Source: Deltaproteobacteria bacterium
GTDB lineage: Bacteria; Myxococcota_A; Polyangia; Polyangiales; Houyiibacteriaceae
NCBI GenBank assembly: GCA_003647035.1
Contig: QMMB01000240.1
Coordinates: forward strand, 1 to 5,699
Length of the DNA: 5,699 bases
Direction of reading: 5' to 3'
Shown here: one piece after another, positions 1 through 5,699 of the stretch
How positions within the stretch are numbered: the first letter of the stretch is position 1
Layout: each line of letters starts with the position of its first letter
Position numbers and translations under genes: made by a program
Notes under the pieces: model-generated
What the model was told of the DNA's origin: nothing
Seen by the model: the letters and a program-made list of their open reading frames with translations, nothing else
Database searches by the model: none

Positions 1-532
1 AGCCGCGGACCTGGGCCCGGTGGTCGACCAGCACGAAGGAGTTCGAGTGCATGATGTCTTCGGCGCCGGCTGCCTTGCTGTCCTCGTCCCCGAGCCCCAC
101 CCGGGAGCCGTCGACCACCACGTGCCGAATCGCGTCCTCGTCGCCCGTTACGAAGCTCCAGTTGGTCTCATCGAGCTCGTTTTTGGTCATGTAGGCCTTG
201 ATGACCTCGGGGGTGTCGTTGCGGGGGTCGACGCTGACGGACACGAAATGGGCGCTCGGGACGTCCGAAAGCCGAGCCTGGAGCCCCTTCATATGAGCCG
301 TTATTCGGGGGCAGGTGGAGCGGCAGTGCGTGAAGACGAAGGCCGAGACCCAGAGGTTGCCCTCCATCGACTCACGGGCGAACGCCTGCTGGTCCTGATC
401 GACGAGCGAAAACTCGGGAAGCTGACCGAGCACCGGGACATCCGCGGCGCTCCGCTTGGAGCATCCCGTAACCAGCAGACCCAGTAGAGCCACCAGAGTC
501 AGGAGCTGCAGAGCGAGGGCGTTAGAGCGCAT
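1..532 (-). CDS. SCO1/SenC-family copper chaperone lipoprotein (3' end outside window)
   Basis: This is a thioredoxin-fold copper chaperone of the SCO1/SenC/PrrC family, which in respiring bacteria helps load copper into the Cu-A centre of cytochrome c oxidase subunit II. I translated 177 residues before the window edge. Residues 1-24 form a lipoprotein signal (Arg2, a Leu-rich core, lipobox VTGC with Cys24), so it should be anchored in the membrane and face the periplasm. The copper/redox motif CRSTC has its cysteines at residues 70 and 74 after the segment FVFTHC. The family motif VSVDPRNDTP is at 99-108, a WSFVTG segment at 125-130, and the expected third copper ligand is His162 in MHS. 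The ATG at 530-532 overlaps the end of ctaB by 11 bases and has no clear ribosome binding site of its own, which suggests translational coupling. Family SCO proteins are about 200 residues, so only a short C-terminal piece should be missing. Confidence 0.93.
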   Translation of the reverse strand, partial: MRSNALALQLLTLVALLGLLVTGCSKRSAADVPVLGQLPEFSLVDQDQQAFARESMEGNLWVSAFVFTHCRSTCPRITAHMKGLQARLSDVPSAHFVSVSVDPRNDTPEVIKAYMTKNELDETNWSFVTGDEDAIRHVVVDGSRVGLGDEDSKAAGAEDIMHSNSFVLVDHRAQVRG

Positions 533-1406
533 CGATGATGAGGGCCGCGAACAGGGCGGTGAGATAGATGAGGGAGGCGAAGAAGAATTTCTTGGCCCAG
601 ACCTTCGAGTCCTCGGCCTTGAAGCCGCGGAGCGACATCCAAAAGAAATAACCGCCGAGGACAACCGCCGCGGTGAGGTAGATCGTACCGGCCAGCCCGT
701 AGGGCACCAAAGCCAGCGAAACTGCCCAAAGCGCACCCGCGTAGACCGCCGCCTGCACCTTGGCCGCGCGGATGCCGTGAACCGACGGCAACACCTTGAG
801 GCCCGCCCGCTCGTACTCCTCCTGCCGGAAAATCGAAATCGCGATGAAGTGAGGGATCTGCCAAAAAAACAGGATGCCGAACAAGACCAGTCCCGGGACA
901 TCGATGCTCCCGGTCACCGCGGTCCACCCCATGAGCGGCGGCAAAGCACCTGGAAGCGCGCCCACGAAGAGCGCCGCGGGAGTGTACTGCTTCATCGGGG
1001 TATAGATCGCGACGTAGCTGGCAATCGCGATGAAGCCGAGGAGCCCCGTGACAGGATTGACGGCCAGGGTGAGCGTCGGCACGGCGAAGAGCCCCATGAG
1101 AACGCCTAGCGTCAGCGCCCAGGAGGGCTCGAGCCGCCGATCGGGGAGCGGCCGCTTCGCGGTGCGCGCCATCAAGCGATCGCTGTCCCGCTCGAGGTAG
1201 CAATTGAGGGTGTTGGCGGCACCGACGACCATCCAGGTGGTGAGCAGCATGATCGCCATCGAGCCGAGATCGAGCGAGCCCGGCGCGAGCCACATGCCAC
1301 CGGCAGCCGTCACGAGGACCATCATCGTGATCCGCGGCTTGGTGAGCGCGATCATGTCGCGCACGGTCAGCATCAAGGTGGCTGGGCGAGTCGCTACTGC
1401 GGTCAT
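522..1406 (-). CDS. ctaB: Heme o synthase (protoheme IX farnesyltransferase)
   Basis: This polytopic membrane prenyltransferase of the UbiA superfamily (CtaB/CyoE/COX10) transfers a farnesyl group to heme B to make heme O, for heme-copper oxidases. The 294 residues match the usual family length. Visible family signatures are LTKPRI at 21-26; the first polyprenyl-diphosphate/Mg2+ motif beginning NCYLERDSDR at 68-77 and followed by MARTAKRPLP; a second conserved block YTPMK near 135-139 followed by LPGALPPLMGW near 150-160; and WQIPHF near 182-187 followed by FRQEEYERAG. Several hydrophobic helices run throughout. The ATG at 1404-1406 has a modest AGGGA ribosome binding site five bases upstream. 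The downstream SCO1-like gene overlaps it, which supports a role in cytochrome c oxidase assembly. A ctaA heme A synthase is not in the window. The oxidase could be of the aa3 type, but this segment does not show it. Confidence 0.96.
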   Translation of the reverse strand: MTAVATRPATLMLTVRDMIALTKPRITMMVLVTAAGGMWLAPGSLDLGSMAIMLLTTWMVVGAANTLNCYLERDSDRLMARTAKRPLPDRRLEPSWALTLGVLMGLFAVPTLTLAVNPVTGLLGFIAIASYVAIYTPMKQYTPAALFVGALPGALPPLMGWTAVTGSIDVPGLVLFGILFFWQIPHFIAISIFRQEEYERAGLKVLPSVHGIRAAKVQAAVYAGALWAVSLALVPYGLAGTIYLTAAVVLGGYFFWMSLRGFKAEDSKVWAKKFFFASLIYLTALFAALIIDAL

Positions 1407-1411
1407 GGTGG

Positions 1412-1450
1412 TCCCTGGCTCGGAGCGGCGCGAACTGTGACGCTCCGGCC
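1412..1450 (-). promoter_or_regulatory. Inverted repeat and weak ribosome binding site ahead of ctaB
   Basis: A perfect 7-base inverted repeat (CGGAGCG at 1421-1427, CGCTCCG at 1441-1447) surrounds a 13-base centre. It extends by three more pairs (1417-1419 with 1448-1450) if the base at 1420 is bulged. In the ctaB transcript the hairpin would end directly against the AGGGA ribosome binding site at 1412-1416. No run of T follows, so it is not a typical intrinsic terminator. It could be an operator or a 5' leader hairpin. In GC-rich DNA such repeats also occur by chance. Confidence 0.35.
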
Positions 1451-1462
1451 CGAAACGGTCAA
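1434..1462 (-). promoter_or_regulatory. Possible weak sigma-70-like promoter for ctaB
   Basis: On the minus strand TTGACC (1457-1462) is followed after exactly 17 bases by CACAGT (1434-1439). This gives a 5-of-6 match to the -35 consensus but only 3 of 6 to the -10 consensus. It lies in the only sizeable gap between genes, and its -10 element falls in the centre of the inverted repeat at 1421-1447, an arrangement that would suit an operator. The match is weak and its position is the main argument, so this is tentative. Confidence 0.2.
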
Positions 1463-1501
1463 GCTCCCCAAAGAGCGGGCCTGGCGTCAGGGGCTAACGG
1501 G

Positions 1502-2563
1502 TCAAGAACCGCGACCGAAGGCCACCACCAGCGCAATTACGCCGGCCACGGCGAGGACGACCCCCACCCCCAGCATGAGCCAGGGCGTGTTGGGTTTCTC
1601 GGGGCCCCGAAGTGGTTCGATATGCGGGGCCTCGTTCGGTAAAGGCACTGCCGGGATCGGAGTGGGAAGGCTGATCGGACCGCCCGTGCCGGCCTCGGCC
1701 TGCAGGACGCTATCGAGGGCCGCCGCAAACGCAGCAGCCGAGGCGTACCGCTCCTCGGGCTTCTTGGCCAACGCGGCCATGACCACGTCTTCGAGACCGG
1801 GCGGGAACGTAGCTTCGGGGCGGCGCTTGGCCAGCGGGATCGGCGTCGCATTGACGTGCAGCTGGATGTACTCGATCGGTTGCTTGGCATCGAAGGGCAG
1901 CTTTCCGGTCAACAGCTCATAAAGGATGACGCCCAGCGAGTAGATGTCCGAACGCGCGTCGAGGGTCTTGCCGTGCGCTTGCTCCGGGCTCATGAACTCC
2001 GGGGTGCCGAAGACCATGCCCTGCTGAGTGAGCACCATCGAGCCGGGCCTCATCTGACGCTCGGTGACTTTGGCGAGACCAAAGTCCAGCACCTTGGGGA
2101 AGTCCCGGATGCCACCCTGGGTGGTCACGAAGATGTTCTCCGGCTTGAGGTCGCGGTGAACGATGCCTGCCTGGTGCGCCTCTTCGAGCGCGCTGCACAC
2201 TTGAATCATGATCCGCAGCGCTCGCTTCGGGTCCATCGCGCCATCGGCTCGAACGATTTGAGCAAGGTTCTGGCCGACCAAATGCTCCATCACGAAGTAG
2301 CAAGCGCCGTCATCGAGCTGCCCGTAGAGAAACACCCGCGCGGTGTTGGGATGCGAGAGCTGACTCATTGCGCGCGCCTCGCGACGGAAGCGGGACACCA
2401 AGTCGCTCCGCGAGAGGTAGCGTGAGTGAAGGATCTTGATCGCCACGTAGCGATTCATGTCGGGCTGCTCGGCCTTGTAGACCGAGCCCATGCCGCCCTT
2501 GCCGATCTTCTCGACGATGCGGAACTGACCGGCCACCTCTTGGTCGAGATAAGGATCGCTCAC
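1502..2563 (-). CDS. PknB-type serine/threonine protein kinase with C-terminal membrane anchor
   Basis: This is a eukaryotic-like (Hanks-type) serine/threonine kinase with all catalytic elements present: glycine loop GKGGMG at 21-26, ATP-anchoring Lys43 in VAIK, helix-C Glu62, catalytic loop HRDLKPEN at 136-143 (base Asp138), DFG at 160-162, the activation segment ending GTPEFMSPE (SPE in place of APE, 192-194), and Asp206 in DIYSLG. The kinase domain covers about 14-285. A proline-rich linker (about 290-327) leads to one hydrophobic segment at 328-349 and a short RGS tail, so the kinase should face the cytoplasm with no extracytoplasmic sensor domain. The GTG start at 2561-2563 is forced: an in-frame TAG lies nine bases upstream and no ATG precedes the glycine loop. 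It begins 53 bases after the PDZ lipoprotein gene and is probably co-transcribed with it. Its substrates cannot be told from sequence. Confidence 0.95.
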   Translation of the reverse strand: MSDPYLDQEVAGQFRIVEKIGKGGMGSVYKAEQPDMNRYVAIKILHSRYLSRSDLVSRFRREARAMSQLSHPNTARVFLYGQLDDGACYFVMEHLVGQNLAQIVRADGAMDPKRALRIMIQVCSALEEAHQAGIVHRDLKPENIFVTTQGGIRDFPKVLDFGLAKVTERQMRPGSMVLTQQGMVFGTPEFMSPEQAHGKTLDARSDIYSLGVILYELLTGKLPFDAKQPIEYIQLHVNATPIPLAKRRPEATFPPGLEDVVMAALAKKPEERYASAAAFAAALDSVLQAEAGTGGPISLPTPIPAVPLPNEAPHIEPLRGPEKPNTPWLMLGVGVVLAVAGVIALVVAFGRGS

Positions 2564-2616
2564 GGAACCACACTAGCACCCGAGATGGGACTGGGTGAGG
2601 AAAGTTGGGGTCGAGG

Positions 2617-3207
2617 TTAACCCTCGTCGACGATCGTGAAACGGAGGGCGTGCTTCTCGCCACCGCGCCGATAGTCGACCACCAGATTCGAAGCCGTTCG
2701 AAGGTCTTCCCACACCGCCGCTGCTTGCTCGGGTCGCTCGATGGGCTTGCCGTTGATGCGCGTCACGGTATCCCCGGGGCGAAGGTCGAGCGAGGCCATC
2801 GCCGGCTCTCCGGGAACCAAGCGCACGATGCGAAACCCGACGAAGGTGCCCTTGTGGAACGCGGGCTCGGTTTCGACGCCTTGCAGGAACCGGCCCAGGC
2901 CGCCGTCGAGCACCGGCAAAAGCTCTGCACGTGAGATGGTGCCGGTCGATACTCGCGGATAGGACTGCCCCAGACTGCTCTCCGGCTTCTGCTCCTCGGC
3001 GGGAGGCGCGCCCTCCATCGGCGCGTTTTGTTCCTCCCACTGATCGTTTCGCTTGGGCGGTTGGTCTACCGCTTCCCACTTCTCCTCGCCCGCGGAGCTC
3101 TCCCAGGTGGAGTCCCCCATCATGTCGTCTCGAAGCTTGCTCTTCTCGCACCCGATCACGCTGGCGATCATCAGGGCGGCCCACAACACACTCAGATAAC
3201 GGCTCAT
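2617..3207 (-). CDS. PDZ-domain lipoprotein, GspC C-terminal-like
   Basis: The product is a 196-residue predicted lipoprotein: signal segment 1-19, lipobox VIGC with Cys20, then Glu21. Residues 21-85 are a polar, low-complexity linker rich in Glu, Gln and Pro with three Trp-Glu pairs. Residues about 90-193 resemble the C-terminal region of type II secretion protein GspC: ISRAEL, then PAFHKGTFVGFRIVRL, then a PDZ core with LRPGDTVTRINGKPI (142-156) and a closing YRRGGEKHALRF. PDZ domains bind peptide ends or partner proteins, so a periplasmic scaffolding role is likely, but the partner is unknown. I chose the ATG at 3205-3207 over the in-frame ATG at 3241-3243 because it has a strong ribosome binding site, overlaps the tmk stop as ATGA, and puts the signal peptide at the very N-terminus. 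No other type II secretion genes are in the window. Confidence 0.85.
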   Translation of the reverse strand: MSRYLSVLWAALMIASVIGCEKSKLRDDMMGDSTWESSAGEEKWEAVDQPPKRNDQWEEQNAPMEGAPPAEEQKPESSLGQSYPRVSTGTISRAELLPVLDGGLGRFLQGVETEPAFHKGTFVGFRIVRLVPGEPAMASLDLRPGDTVTRINGKPIERPEQAAAVWEDLRTASNLVVDYRRGGEKHALRFTIVDEG

Positions 3208-3857
3208 ACAGACTCTCCTCGGAGCGCCATGACCTCGGACCATATCGCCGCGGCCACTTCCTCGACCCCACAGTTCGCGTCGATGTGTCGAATGGTATCA
3301 TCTGGGAAAAGTTCGTCGATTTTCACGTAGAACTTGGCCAGCTCGACCTGCATCGCGTCGACTTCGTATAGCTCGGGGCTGCCGGATCGAGTGTTTCGGC
3401 GGCTTGCCGCGACCTCGGGGTCGACGTCGAGAACGAAGGTCAGGTCGGGGCGCTTCGCATGCCGGTTGAGCTCGCGTACCCAGGCGGAAACCTCATCGCC
3501 ACCTCCGCCGCTCACCGTCTGATAGGCGACGGAGGAGTAATCGTACCGGTCGCAGATCACCGTGACACCATCCACGACGTTCGGGATGATCTCCGCCTCC
3601 AGGTGATCGAGGCGGTCGGACGCGAACAGCGTGGCCATCGTGGCCCAACCTGGCGGACGGATCCCATGACGAGTGGACACCACCAGCCTCCCGGTGAGGA
3701 CCTGACGGATCAGAACGCCGATCGGACCGTCGCTCGGTTCGCGCGTCGTGTGCGTTTGCAGTCCTTTGGCGACCAGGCGCTCCGCAAGCGTCGAGCACTG
3801 CGTCGTGGTGCCGGAGCCGTCAATGCCTTCGATCACGATGAAGTGACCGTCGGTCAC
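3204..3857 (-). CDS. tmk: Thymidylate kinase (dTMP kinase)
   Basis: This enzyme phosphorylates dTMP to dTDP with ATP in the cytoplasm, a required step in dTTP supply. The 217 residues match the family. Family motifs are the P-loop region EGIDGSGTTTQ at 10-20, TREP at 38-41 followed by PIGVLIRQVLTG, LFASDR at 77-82, the DRY signature at 103-105 with SSVAYQ at 108-113, and LDVDPEVAASRR at 142-154, followed by a lid-like segment with LYE (163-165). The P-loop is odd: position 17, normally the Walker A lysine, is threonine (codon ACC). All other signatures are intact, so I still call an active kinase, but the residue deserves checking. The GTG start at 3855-3857 overlaps the upstream stop codon (GTGA) and has AAGGAGG four bases upstream. 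The gene ends in an ATGA overlap with the PDZ lipoprotein gene. Confidence 0.93.
   Translation of the reverse strand: MTDGHFIVIEGIDGSGTTTQCSTLAERLVAKGLQTHTTREPSDGPIGVLIRQVLTGRLVVSTRHGIRPPGWATMATLFASDRLDHLEAEIIPNVVDGVTVICDRYDYSSVAYQTVSGGGGDEVSAWVRELNRHAKRPDLTFVLDVDPEVAASRRNTRSGSPELYEVDAMQVELAKFYVKIDELFPDDTIRHIDANCGVEEVAAAIWSEVMALRGESV
3215..3220 (-). promoter_or_regulatory. Ribosome binding site that decides the PDZ lipoprotein start
   Basis: GAGGAG on the minus strand lies seven bases ahead of the ATG at 3205-3207. It fixes that codon as the start rather than the in-frame ATG 36 bases further upstream. It is inside the tmk coding region, as expected for overlapping genes. Confidence 0.75.
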
Positions 3858-5699
3858 GAGCCCTCCTTCGCGCCACCAAACTTGAAGGTCGCTCCGAACT
3901 GCCCATAAACCAGCGAGTCGGGGTGGCCTCCCCCGAAGACATCCCCGAGGATGCGACGCCGCTCCCCAGCAACGATGCCTTCTACCTCAATCCACACATT
4001 CCACTTCCGTGTCACGACGATTTCCAGTGAACCCCCGAGCCGGGCGCGCACTACGTTCTGCCGGGAGGTTGTCACAACAGCGCGACTGTTGCGACCGTCG
4101 AAGTCCCAGCGGTCACTATGGAAGTCGCCTGCGATCCAGAGCGAGAAGGCCCCTCGGGGCGGAAAGTGCAGGCTGAAGATCGCATCGAGCGAAATGAAGA
4201 AGTTGTTCGTGGGATGCCTCACGCCAGAGGGTTCTTCGCGTTGGGACGGTCCCACGCCGCCGCCTATCTGAAGATCCCCGCCCAGGGAGAAATTTCGGGA
4301 CGCGCGCCAGCCAGCCTTCGTGCTGACCGCGAAATCGGTGAGCCGCCCGAAGCTGCCGACGTAGAGGCCGACGTCGAGGAACTTCGTGAGCCCAGCGCGC
4401 ATGCCGAGCGACGCCAACCATGGCCAGCCAGTCGAAAAATCGAGGGTGGCGACACCGACGGGGTTCGGAGCGCCCGCATGTGTGACGGTATTGCGGAGCG
4501 GGTCGTTGCGCTCGGCTTCCTTGTCGCGCTTCGCCGGATCCATCGATACGGCAGCCGCGCCCAGGATCACCTGTATCAAACGGATACGCGGGGATTTCTG
4601 CAATCGGATTTGCTCGACGTGATTCCCATAGCCCTCGGCTCGGACCTCCAATTGATGGGTGCCTGCAGGCAGGTCTCCCTCCCAGGGGACAGGGCCGCGC
4701 GCCTCGCCGTCGATGAAGAGCTGCGCGCCCGATACGTTCGCTTCAATCCGAACGGGCACACCGAGGGCGTTGAGTTCGGCGTACACGTCGCAATTGCGAC
4801 TGGGCCCCACCGAGCACGTGCGTCGGACCTCGCGGAACCCCGATGCGCGCACGACGACCGAGTGGGTTCCAAACTCGGCAGGCTCAATGGTGATCGGTGG
4901 ATTGCCGTAGTCCTCGCCATCGATCGTCACGGTCGCTTCGGGAACATTGGCGCGCACCAAGATGCGCGCAATGTCGGTGCTCGCTGTCGTGAACCTAATC
5001 GAGACGACACGCTCACGTCCAGCGATGACGGTGACTGGCTGCTCCACGGCTTCGTAGCCGGTCGCCCGAGCCATGACACGGTGCTCGCCGGGCGTCAGCG
5101 CGCCTTTGGCCGCCGGGGCTACACCGATGTCGACCCCGTCGAGGCTAATGACCGCGCCGGGCACGTTGGCGATTACGCGCAGGCTGCCCAGCTCGGGAGC
5201 CACGCGAATCGTCGCGTCCACCGTGGCCCGCTCGTTGGCCTTGATGGTCACAATCCTCAGGAATGGTTGGTAGCCCTCGCCCGGGCTTCGGATCTCGACC
5301 TCGTGATCGCCCTCCGTCAAACCGTCGACGACTAGCGGAGTCCCCCCGCGCCGCTGTCCGTCGATATACACGGGCATCCCTGTCACGTCGGCCGTGATCA
5401 GGAGGGAGCCGGTGTTGACGGCTTGAGATTGCAGTGCGACCGGCACGGTCACAACTTGACCGGCAACCAGGTCGACCCATTTCGAGAAGGTCACGAACCC
5501 GCGCTTGCCGACCTGCAACAAGTGCCGGCCCGGAGCGAGTGTCTTGCGCACCGGCACGTTGCCAGACGGCTCACCATCGATGCGAATGGCCGCGCCCGAG
5601 GTCGCAGCATCGCTTGCGGTAACTACGAGGACAGCGGGAGCGGCGTCTTGCGCGAGGGCCGTTCGAGATCCGGAAGAGACGAGAAGCAAACCGAGAGCG
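3854..5699 (-). CDS. Exported PEGA-repeat protein with C-terminal beta-barrel-like domain (5' end outside window)
   Basis: At least 611 residues are visible, numbered here from a TTG at 5687-5689. The frame stays open to the window edge and the upstream codons read ALG, so the true start lies beyond 5699. Residues 1-13 look like the end of a signal peptide, with likely cleavage after ALA-13. Five PEGA repeats follow (about 20-87, 95-163, 168-233, 241-305, 311-373), each with an IDG- or LDG-type turn and a GxH or GxHxxxV strand leading to a GY or GF. After a charged linker (384-400), residues about 405-605 alternate glycine/aromatic-rich strands such as FLDVGLYVGSFG, ending YGQFGATFKF, which resembles an outer-membrane beta-barrel. 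PEGA domains are surface-layer-like beta modules with no known catalytic function. The role is unknown, and a cell-envelope or surface structural or sensing role is inferred. It overlaps tmk by four bases. Confidence 0.85.
   Translation of the reverse strand, partial: ALGLLLVSSGSRTALAQDAAPAVLVVTASDAATSGAAIRIDGEPSGNVPVRKTLAPGRHLLQVGKRGFVTFSKWVDLVAGQVVTVPVALQSQAVNTGSLLITADVTGMPVYIDGQRRGGTPLVVDGLTEGDHEVEIRSPGEGYQPFLRIVTIKANERATVDATIRVAPELGSLRVIANVPGAVISLDGVDIGVAPAAKGALTPGEHRVMARATGYEAVEQPVTVIAGRERVVSIRFTTASTDIARILVRANVPEATVTIDGEDYGNPPITIEPAEFGTHSVVVRASGFREVRRTCSVGPSRNCDVYAELNALGVPVRIEANVSGAQLFIDGEARGPVPWEGDLPAGTHQLEVRAEGYGNHVEQIRLQKSPRIRLIQVILGAAAVSMDPAKRDKEAERNDPLRNTVTHAGAPNPVGVATLDFSTGWPWLASLGMRAGLTKFLDVGLYVGSFGRLTDFAVSTKAGWRASRNFSLGGDLQIGGGVGPSQREEPSGVRHPTNNFFISLDAIFSLHFPPRGAFSLWIAGDFHSDRWDFDGRNSRAVVTTSRQNVVRARLGGSLEIVVTRKWNVWIEVEGIVAGERRRILGDVFGGGHPDSLVYGQFGATFKFGGAKEGS
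3862..3868 (-). promoter_or_regulatory. Ribosome binding site for the GTG start of tmk
   Basis: AAGGAGG on the minus strand lies four bases ahead of the GTG at 3855-3857. This near-perfect site supports GTG as the true start, although it overlaps the stop codon of the upstream gene. There is no ATG nearby that would give a full P-loop. Confidence 0.8.
4571..5632 (-). repeat. Tandem array of five PEGA protein repeats
   Basis: The array is visible in protein, not in DNA: the conserved Asp-Gly turns fall at residues 38-39, 110-111, 184-185, 257-258 and 327-328 of the PEGA protein, a spacing of 70 to 74 residues. Approximate unit spans are 5429-5632, 5201-5407, 4991-5188, 4775-4969 and 4571-4759. 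Units 2 to 5 share the pattern of a strand, a Val-Pro/Ser-Gly-type bend, an IDG turn, then a Gly-x-His strand. Unit 1 is the most divergent. The low DNA identity suggests old duplication, not recent expansion. Confidence 0.8.

Noticed and set aside
20..487. Open frame of 155 codons on the plus strand
   Set aside because: It is antisense to the SCO1-like gene, whose CRSTC and VSVDPRNDTP motifs show that the minus strand is the coding one.
456..1109. Open frame of 217 codons on the plus strand
   Set aside because: It is antisense to ctaB and is composed almost wholly of charged residues with no domain. The minus strand encodes a clear heme o synthase.
1466..1499. Possible terminator after the kinase gene
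   Set aside because: Only short stems are present (CCTG/CAGG and GCTC/GAGC), with no T-run on the minus strand, so there is not enough to call an intrinsic terminator.
1856..2425. Open frame of 189 codons on the plus strand
   Set aside because: It is antisense to the protein kinase gene, where all catalytic motifs are intact.
2564..2616. Possible promoter between the PDZ lipoprotein and kinase genes
   Set aside because: I found no convincing -35/-10 pair or inverted repeat in these 53 bases. Read-through from upstream is the simpler explanation.
3208..3243. Upstream in-frame ATG giving the PDZ lipoprotein 12 more residues
   Set aside because: It would put polar residues ahead of the signal peptide and ignore the strong ribosome binding site directly before the ATG at 3205-3207.
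4118..5335. Long open frame of 405 codons on the plus strand
   Set aside because: It lies entirely opposite the PEGA gene, has no recognisable domain, and its sequence is the charged, His/Arg/Asp-rich type expected from the antisense of a GC-rich gene. The minus-strand frame has a clear repeat structure.
1..5699. Search for a CRISPR array, tRNA, rRNA, insertion sequence or phage element
   Set aside because: No direct DNA repeats with regular spacers, no cloverleaf-type or ribosomal RNA sequence, and no transposase or integrase reading frame were seen.

Overview
The window is a dense, high-GC bacterial segment in which every supported gene lies on the minus strand. Read in the direction of transcription (right to left) the order is: an exported PEGA-repeat protein with a probable outer-membrane beta-barrel tail (5' end outside the window), thymidylate kinase (tmk), a small PDZ-domain lipoprotein resembling the C-terminal part of GspC, a PknB-type serine/threonine kinase with one C-terminal membrane anchor, heme o synthase (ctaB/cyoE), and a SCO1/SenC copper-chaperone lipoprotein whose 3' end lies outside the window. 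The high GC, eukaryotic-like kinase, PEGA repeats and lipoprotein-rich envelope genes suggest a myxobacterium-like or related deltaproteobacterial lineage. This is an inference from gene style, not from a marker gene.

Region 2617-5699 is tightly packed. The PEGA gene and tmk share a 4-base GTGA overlap, and tmk and the PDZ lipoprotein share a 4-base ATGA overlap, both with strong ribosome binding sites. These three genes are almost certainly one transcription unit. The kinase follows after 53 bases and probably belongs to it. Together they look like an envelope-facing set (outer membrane, lipoprotein, inner-membrane kinase) built around a housekeeping nucleotide kinase.

Region 1-1406 is a cytochrome c oxidase maturation pair. 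CtaB makes heme O, the precursor of heme A, and the SCO1-like protein delivers copper to the Cu-A site of oxidase subunit II. The two reading frames overlap by 11 bases. A 95-base gap at 1407-1501, with an inverted repeat just upstream of ctaB, separates this pair from the kinase and is the most likely place for a separate promoter or control site.

I see no tRNA, rRNA, CRISPR array, insertion sequence or attachment site. Nothing here is clearly a new system. The points most worth a second look are the Walker A lysine replaced by threonine in thymidylate kinase, the PEGA-array/beta-barrel fusion with a lone cysteine pair, and the stand-alone GspC-like PDZ lipoprotein next to a kinase that has no sensor domain.
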